Positions 59,581-64,000 of a stretch of 64,000 nucleotides of DNA are shown one piece after another (the first letter of the stretch is position 1; every line of letters starts with the position of its first letter). A program made the position numbers and the translations under genes. Under the pieces are notes generated by a model. It had not been told where the DNA came from. It worked only from the letters and a program-made list of their open reading frames with translations, and ran no database searches. The stretch comes from Burkholderia sp. Leaf177 (GTDB taxonomy: Bacteria; Pseudomonadota; Gammaproteobacteria; Burkholderiales; Burkholderiaceae), in the NCBI RefSeq assembly GCF_001424345.1, contig NZ_LMPF01000003.1:117018-181017 (forward strand), read 5' to 3'.

Positions 59581-60354
59581 TTATCGTGACGATGTAGCGG
59601 CAAGACGCGATGCCACCATGATCGCCTTCATCTCGCGAACGGCGTTGTCCCAGCCTGCGAAGATCGCGTGCGCGACGATTGCATGCCCGATGTTCAGCTC
59701 TACGATGCCTTCCAGCGCCGCGATCGGCTGCACGTTCGTGTAATGCAAGCCGTGTCCCGCGTTCACTTTCAAACCGAGCGAATTGCCGAAATCGACGCTG
59801 CGCGCCACGCGCTCGAATTCCTTTTGCTGCGTGGCTTCGTCATGCGCTTCGGCGTAGCTGCCCGTATGCAATTCGATCACCGGCGCGCCCGCTTCATAGG
59901 CGGCGCGAATCTGGGTTTCGTCGGCATCGATGAAAAGCGATACTCGCGCCCCTGCTTGCCGCAGTTGCTCGCACGCGGCTTTTACGGCGTTGAACTGGCC
60001 GGCGACATCAAGACCGCCTTCGGTGGTCAACTCCTGACGCTTTTCCGGCACCAGACACACGTCATGCGGACGCACGCCGCACGCAATATCGAGCATTTCC
60101 TGCGTGACCGCGCACTCGAGATTCATGCGCGTCTTGAGCAGAGGACGCAGCGCGTGGACGTCGGCATCGAGAATATGACGACGGTCCTCGCGCAAGTGCA
60201 GTGTGATCGCGTCGGCGCCCGCTTCTTCGGCTTGGAGCGCGGCGCGGATGGGATCGGGGTATGGGGTGCCGCGCGCGTTGCGCAGCGTGGCGACGTGATC
60301 GATGTTGACGCCCAGATCGATCACATTCGCGGGCGACGAAAGAAAGAAGCTCAT
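59581..60354 (-). CDS. pdxJ: Pyridoxine 5'-phosphate synthase
   Basis: 257 residues from ATG 60354, which overlaps the recO stop by 4 bases (ATGA). A longer frame extends back through recO and is not the gene. PdxJ condenses 1-deoxyxylulose-5-phosphate with 3-amino-1-hydroxyacetone phosphate to form vitamin B6. TIM-barrel features: [29 protein letters not shown] (catalytic Glu and His), [26 protein letters not shown] and [14 protein letters not shown]. Confidence 0.97.
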   Translation of the reverse strand: MSFFLSSPANVIDLGVNIDHVATLRNARGTPYPDPIRAALQAEEAGADAITLHLREDRRHILDADVHALRPLLKTRMNLECAVTQEMLDIACGVRPHDVCLVPEKRQELTTEGGLDVAGQFNAVKAACEQLRQAGARVSLFIDADETQIRAAYEAGAPVIELHTGSYAEAHDEATQQKEFERVARSVDFGNSLGLKVNAGHGLHYTNVQPIAALEGIVELNIGHAIVAHAIFAGWDNAVREMKAIMVASRLAATSSR

Positions 60355-61244
60355 AGGTTTTGCAGGTCGATCAGGATTTGACGGGTGGCGAGCGGCGTGC
60401 CGCCAAGATACACGTTCAGCAGAAAGCGCATCAGCGTTTTGCTTTGCGCGGCCGTCTGCGGGCGGCTGTATTCGTCCTTCTCCATGTCGAGAAGGGTTTG
60501 GCCCGAGATCACGGGCCATTGTGACGGGACGTTGTCCGATGCTTCGCGCACACCGCGTTCCGGATCGAATACATATTTTCCATCGGCGATAACCGGCTGG
60601 CGCGTGATGGTTCTGTTCAGCGCCATTGCATAACCGGTTTCGCGCAGCAGCACGCGTTCGAACGACCGCAGCGCGTGCAAGGCCGGCTCGCCGTGCGCGA
60701 GGCGCGACAACGTCAGCACGTAATGATTGAACAACGCGGGATGCGCGTCTTCGCGCGCGCAAAACTTGACGAGCAATTCGTTGACGTAGAAACCGCACAA
60801 CAGCGCATCGCCGGCAAGCGGCAACATGCCGCCGACCCATTCGGCTTGCGTCAACGTGCGAACCTCGCCCTTCCCCGTCCACGATAAACCCAGCGGCTGG
60901 AACGTCTGCAGCACGCCGCGCAATGCCGAATGCGGCCGCTTTGCGCCTTTGGCTACGAGCGCGACGCGGCCGTGATCGCGGGAAAACACATCCAGAATCA
61001 GGCTTGTCTCGCGATACGGATAACTATGCAGCACGAACGACGGTTGCTCGGCGATACGAAAGTCCGAGCGCGGCGCGGCGCGCGGCGGTCTGGGTTCTTT
61101 CGGTGTTTTTGGATCTTTAGGCGCGGCGGCTTTCGACGAAGCCGCGCGCGTCCCGCGCTTTTTCGGCGCGGGTGTTGAAGGCTCGTCGATACTTGCGTTA
61201 TCGTCGGCGAGCGGATCGGAGTCGGCGTTGGAAGACTGTGTCAT
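60351..61244 (-). CDS. recO: DNA repair protein RecO, N-terminally extended
   Basis: 297 residues from ATG 61244; a second in-frame ATG at 61265 overlaps era by 14 bases and is possible. RecO loads RecA onto SSB-coated DNA with RecR. The OB fold begins near residue 65 ([33 protein letters not shown]) and the helical domain follows ([16 protein letters not shown]). The zinc-finger cysteines of some RecO are absent. The first 60 residues are Ala/Pro/Lys-rich low complexity, longer than in E. coli. Coupled to pdxJ by ATGA overlap. Confidence 0.93.
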   Translation of the reverse strand: MTQSSNADSDPLADDNASIDEPSTPAPKKRGTRAASSKAAAPKDPKTPKEPRPPRAAPRSDFRIAEQPSFVLHSYPYRETSLILDVFSRDHGRVALVAKGAKRPHSALRGVLQTFQPLGLSWTGKGEVRTLTQAEWVGGMLPLAGDALLCGFYVNELLVKFCAREDAHPALFNHYVLTLSRLAHGEPALHALRSFERVLLRETGYAMALNRTITRQPVIADGKYVFDPERGVREASDNVPSQWPVISGQTLLDMEKDEYSRPQTAAQSKTLMRFLLNVYLGGTPLATRQILIDLQNL

Positions 61245-61251
61245 CCACGCG

Positions 61252-62151
61252 TCATTCGTACCCATAAGCGCGCAATCCCGCTTCGTTGTCGGCCCAGCCG
61301 CTCTTTACCTTGATGAAGGTTTCGAGGTACACGGGTCCATCGAAAAGCTTTTCCATGTCGAGCCGCGCCTCGGTGCTGATCTGCTTCAGCTTGGCGCCCT
61401 TCTGCCCGATGATCATCGCCTTGTGGGTATCGCGTTCCACCAGAATAGTCGCGAAAATGCGCCGCAGGCGTCCTTCGGTTTCCCATTTGTCGATCATCAC
61501 CGTGCTTGTGTACGGCAGTTCGTCGCCGGTCCAGCGGAACACTTTTTCGCGCAGGATTTCAGCAGCGAGAAAACGCTCGCTGCGATCCGTCAGGTCGTCC
61601 TCGCCATAGATGGGCGAACCTTCCGGCAAATACGGCTTCACGACTGCCATCAGGCGCGTGATGTCATCCGGATGCTTCGCGGTCATCGGCACGATTTCCT
61701 TGAAGTCGTGCAGCGCGCTCATCTTCTGCATGAACGGGAACAGCGTCTCCTTGTCGTTCACGTGATCCAGCTTGTTCGCGATCAGAAGACACGGCGTGTC
61801 GTTCGGAATCAGGTCGAGCACTTTCTGGTCGTCAGGCCCGAAACGACCCGCTTCGATCACGAACAGGATTGCATCGACCGCCGTCAGCGTGGACGTCACG
61901 GCGCGGTTCAGCGAGCGGTTCAGCGCGCCGCTGTGCTTGGTCTGGAATCCGGGGGTATCGACGAAAATATACTGCGCGTCGTCAAGCGTGTGGATGCCGG
62001 TGATCCGATGCCGCGTAGTCTGCGCCTTGCGCGACGTGATGCTGACTTTCTGCCCGACGAGCGCGTTCATCAAGGTCGATTTGCCGACGTTCGGCCGACC
62101 GACGATCGCGACCATGCCGCAGCGGAAACCAGGAGGAGTGGGAGCGTTCAT
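61252..62151 (-). CDS. era: GTPase Era
   Basis: 299 residues from ATG 62151. Era binds 16S rRNA and is needed for 30S assembly. G1 [15 protein letters not shown]3 [14 protein letters not shown]4 NKLDHV; the KH domain is at the C-terminus (about 215-299: [24 protein letters not shown]). Downstream of rnc by 96 bases and closely followed by recO. Confidence 0.97.
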   Translation of the reverse strand: MNAPTPPGFRCGMVAIVGRPNVGKSTLMNALVGQKVSITSRKAQTTRHRITGIHTLDDAQYIFVDTPGFQTKHSGALNRSLNRAVTSTLTAVDAILFVIEAGRFGPDDQKVLDLIPNDTPCLLIANKLDHVNDKETLFPFMQKMSALHDFKEIVPMTAKHPDDITRLMAVVKPYLPEGSPIYGEDDLTDRSERFLAAEILREKVFRWTGDELPYTSTVMIDKWETEGRLRRIFATILVERDTHKAMIIGQKGAKLKQISTEARLDMEKLFDGPVYLETFIKVKSGWADNEAGLRAYGYE

Positions 62152-62247
62152 AGATGTTTGCAACTGCAGATTCGTTGGGACGCGTGGCGTCCGGAGTGTG
62201 GGGCTTTCGGCGGCCGGTATTAGAGCGTTCGGCTATGGCTTTGGCGA

Positions 62248-63450
62248 TCAATGACCGGTATCGGCCGCGCGGGCGATGGTTTCATCGACACTCGCTTCGG
62301 CGTGCGCCTCGACGCTTTCCTCAGCATTCGCCGCGACTTCTTCTCGCGGACGTGCGGGAGACGCGGATTTCTCGATGACCGGCGAATCAGCGCCCTTGGC
62401 CGCAGACTTAGCGACGTTCTTTTCCACCGGGTTGTGCACAGCGTTATCCACCGGCTTTTCAGTGCTTTCGCTGCGCGGTGTGGACGCGTCGGATGCACTT
62501 TTTTCAGCGCGGTCTGTCCGGCTGATCGTGGCGCGCTCGGCTTTATCCCCGGACGGCTCGACATGCGATGCACGAATCACCGCCAAAGGCGCCGTAGCCG
62601 GGCGCTCGGGGTCGTTATGCGTGTTGCTGTTGGCGGCATTTGCCCGCGCGCGTTCGCGCCGATCGGGGGCGCGCAGATCCAGAGCCGCCTGAACGCCTGT
62701 GACGCCGGGCACGACTTCCTGTTCAGCCAGCTTCGCGGCGCGCGCGCCCTTGCGTTTGGGTTTCGTCGTGAGCGCGGGCGTTGCGGAGGCCAGTTCGTCC
62801 AGCGCCTTCTTCGCCGCGGCCTGCTCCGCTGCACGGCGGCTGGCGCCAGAACCCGAGACTTTCACTTCGAGCTTCGGCACCGTGCATTCCACTTCGAACT
62901 GCTGATTGTGCGCGGCCCCGTGCGTTGCGACCACGGTATAAGTGGGCAACGCAATCTTGTGACCTTGCAGATACTCTTGCAGCAACGTCTTCGCATCCTT
63001 GCCGATAGTGCGCGGATCGATGTGATCGAGAATTGGCGTGTATAGCCGTTTGATGACCTGAAGCGCCGCGTCGAAACCGCCGTCCAGGAAAACCGCGCCG
63101 AAGATGGCTTCGAGCGTATCGGCCAGGATTGACGGCCGGCGGAAGCCGCCGCTTCTCAGTTCGCCCTCGCCCAGCCGCAAAGCCTCGGAGACGTTCAGCG
63201 CTTGCGCAATCTCGTAAAGCGACTGTTGCTTCACCAGATTTGCGCGGACGCGGGAAAGATCGCCTTCGTCGAGTTTTGCGAATCGTTGGAACAAAAGCGC
63301 AGCCACCACGCAATTTAGAACGGAATCTCCGAGAAATTCGAGTCGTTCGTTGTGCGTGGCACTATGACTGCGATGGGTCATCGCCTGGCGCAGCAATTCC
63401 GCATTGCGAAATTCGTACTGAAGCCGGCTTTCCAACGGGGTTGAGGGCAT
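62248..63450 (-). CDS. rnc: Ribonuclease III with long C-terminal tail
   Basis: 400 residues from ATG 63450; E. coli RNase III has 226. The nuclease domain (1-150) has [12 protein letters not shown] with Glu38 and Asp42 and [13 protein letters not shown] with Asp111 and Glu114, all catalytic. The dsRNA-binding domain spans about 155-222 ([36 protein letters not shown]). Residues 223-400 are an Ala/Glu/Ser/Lys-rich, apparently disordered tail with basic then acidic character. RNase III processes rRNA precursors and many mRNAs, often its own. TATACT lies 6 bases before the ATG, suggesting a leaderless mRNA. Confidence 0.95.
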   Translation of the reverse strand: MPSTPLESRLQYEFRNAELLRQAMTHRSHSATHNERLEFLGDSVLNCVVAALLFQRFAKLDEGDLSRVRANLVKQQSLYEIAQALNVSEALRLGEGELRSGGFRRPSILADTLEAIFGAVFLDGGFDAALQVIKRLYTPILDHIDPRTIGKDAKTLLQEYLQGHKIALPTYTVVATHGAAHNQQFEVECTVPKLEVKVSGSGASRRAAEQAAAKKALDELASATPALTTKPKRKGARAAKLAEQEVVPGVTGVQAALDLRAPDRRERARANAANSNTHNDPERPATAPLAVIRASHVEPSGDKAERATISRTDRAEKSASDASTPRSESTEKPVDNAVHNPVEKNVAKSAAKGADSPVIEKSASPARPREEVAANAEESVEAHAEASVDETIARAADTGH

Positions 63451-63456
63451 GGGCAG

Positions 63457-63462
63457 AGTATA
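63457..63462 (-). promoter_or_regulatory. TATACT -10-like element directly before rnc
   Basis: The hexamer ends 6 bases upstream of the rnc ATG on the minus strand, the same spacing as before zur. No consensus -35. Confidence 0.4.
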
Positions 63463-63612
63463 ACGCGGGCGCCGGAAGCGGCGATTTTGGCTGAAAACGG
63501 CTGAAAAACGGAAAACCAAAAAATTAATTCAGTACGGCATGGGCACGTTAGCCGCTTTTCTTCGTGCTGTTTCTAGGCGGCTTGTGCCATGTTCATTCAT
63601 CGAACCTATTAA

Positions 63613-63644
63613 CGACTACGCCGCGTTATGCCGCGGCGTAGTCG
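63613..63644 (-). terminator. 13-bp hairpin between lepB and rnc
   Basis: CGACTACGCCGCG and CGCGGCGTAGTCG pair perfectly around TTATGC. It follows the lepB stop by 28 bases on the minus strand; only a short T-poor tail follows (TTAATAGG), so termination may be incomplete. Confidence 0.65.
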
Positions 63645-63672
63645 TCAATCAATTACTCGCGCATGGCGTGCT

Positions 63673-64000
63673 TCAATGGAATGAACCAATGCGCTTCAAG
63701 CTGCTGAAGTTCATCCAGATAAAGAATGCGCGCCCGACTATATTCGCATCGGGGACAAAACCCCAATAGCGGCTGTCCGCGCTGTTATCGCGATTGTCGC
63801 CCATCATGAAGTAGCTGCCTGGCGGCACCTTGCAGATCACGCCTTGCGCGTTGTAATTGCAATTGTCGCGATTCGGGAAATCATCGGCGCCAATCACGAA
63901 CGGCGGCACTTGCGCGTTGTTCAGAATCGCATTCTTGCGGCCATCGAGATCTTCTTCGAATTGCTTTGCATAACCAATGCGTTCGTCGTCGAAAAAATCG
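63673..64000 (-). CDS. lepB: Signal peptidase I, C-terminal part (cut by window end)
   Basis: The last 108 codons or so are in the window; the frame is open to base 64000 and the start is outside. The box PPGSYFMMGDNRDNSADSRYWGFV is signal peptidase I region D/E, with the GDNRDNS motif and the SRYWGFVP segment. The C-terminus is AFFIWMNFSSLKRIGSFH. LepB cleaves signal peptides at the outer face of the inner membrane; the catalytic Ser and Lys are in the missing part. Its neighbour rnc is as in E. coli lepB-rnc-era. Confidence 0.93.
   Translation of the reverse strand, partial: DFFDDERIGYAKQFEEDLDGRKNAILNNAQVPPFVIGADDFPNRDNCNYNAQGVICKVPPGSYFMMGDNRDNSADSRYWGFVPDANIVGRAFFIWMNFSSLKRIGSFH

Noticed and set aside
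60355..60882. Upstream extension of pdxJ into recO
   Set aside because: The extension is Arg-rich shadow sequence. The true ATG at 60354 overlaps the recO stop by 4 bases and matches the family N-terminus.

Overview
The window is a stretch of core chromosome from a beta-proteobacterium of the Burkholderiaceae, most like Caballeronia or Paraburkholderia. The evidence is the high GC content with strong third-position bias, the protein sequences, the EarP/EF-P pair with Arg32, the olsB-type ornithine-lipid acyltransferase and the gene orders. The genus is an inference. I see no insertion sequence, phage gene, integrase, CRISPR array or toxin-antitoxin pair. Almost everything is housekeeping in long conserved gene orders.

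Layout. 1-10.1 kb: a glycine-zipper lipoprotein, glnS, an amino-acid binding protein, a Nudix hydrolase, small envelope proteins, tRNA-Arg, uppP, a 26-residue membrane protein with its own terminator (6174-6254), an aldose-1-epimerase-like protein, an NlpD-like LysM/LytM lipoprotein, small lipoproteins, a Zur-type Fur regulator and tRNA-Pro. 10.1-22.5 kb: sixA, olsB, then the phosphate block ppx, ppk, phoR, phoB, phoU, pstB, pstA, pstC and pstS, with a Pho box ahead of pstS. 22.5-34.7 kb: glmM, folP, ftsH and rlmE with divergent yhbY, then greA and carAB. 34.7-40.9 kb: an MFS transporter, then mltD-gloB-yafS-like-rnhA-dnaQ (the E. coli order) and tRNA-Val. 41-50.2 kb: membrane proteins, a family-4 glycosyltransferase, an unusual 0.96-kb gene-free gap, an ABC exporter, otsB-otsA, a SCO1-like copper chaperone and an ElaA-type acetyltransferase. 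50.2-55.8 kb: tRNA-Cys, two identical tRNA-Gly, pgsA, uvrC, earP and efp. 55.8-64 kb: a BON lipoprotein, a response regulator of the sigma-54 activator family with altered core motifs, nagZ, and acpS-pdxJ-recO-era-rnc-lepB, with lepB cut by the window end.

How the genes work together. The phosphate block combines sensing (PhoR/PhoB/PhoU), high-affinity uptake (PstSCAB) and polyphosphate turnover (Ppk/Ppx). olsB lies just beyond ppx, so a phosphorus-free membrane lipid pathway sits at the edge of the same block. EarP rhamnosylates Arg32 of EF-P, whose gene is next to it. RNase III, Era, RecO, PdxJ and AcpS form a tight translationally coupled operon behind signal peptidase I. Many genes end at clear hairpin terminators, several shared by convergent genes.

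Novelty. I did not find a dramatic new system. The best candidates for something undescribed are the 26-residue membrane protein at 6174-6254, the response regulator whose GAFTGA, Walker B and sensor I motifs are all altered, the 16-bp inverted repeat carrying the stop codons of two convergent genes at 3411-3461, and the gene-free gap at 43679-44640.
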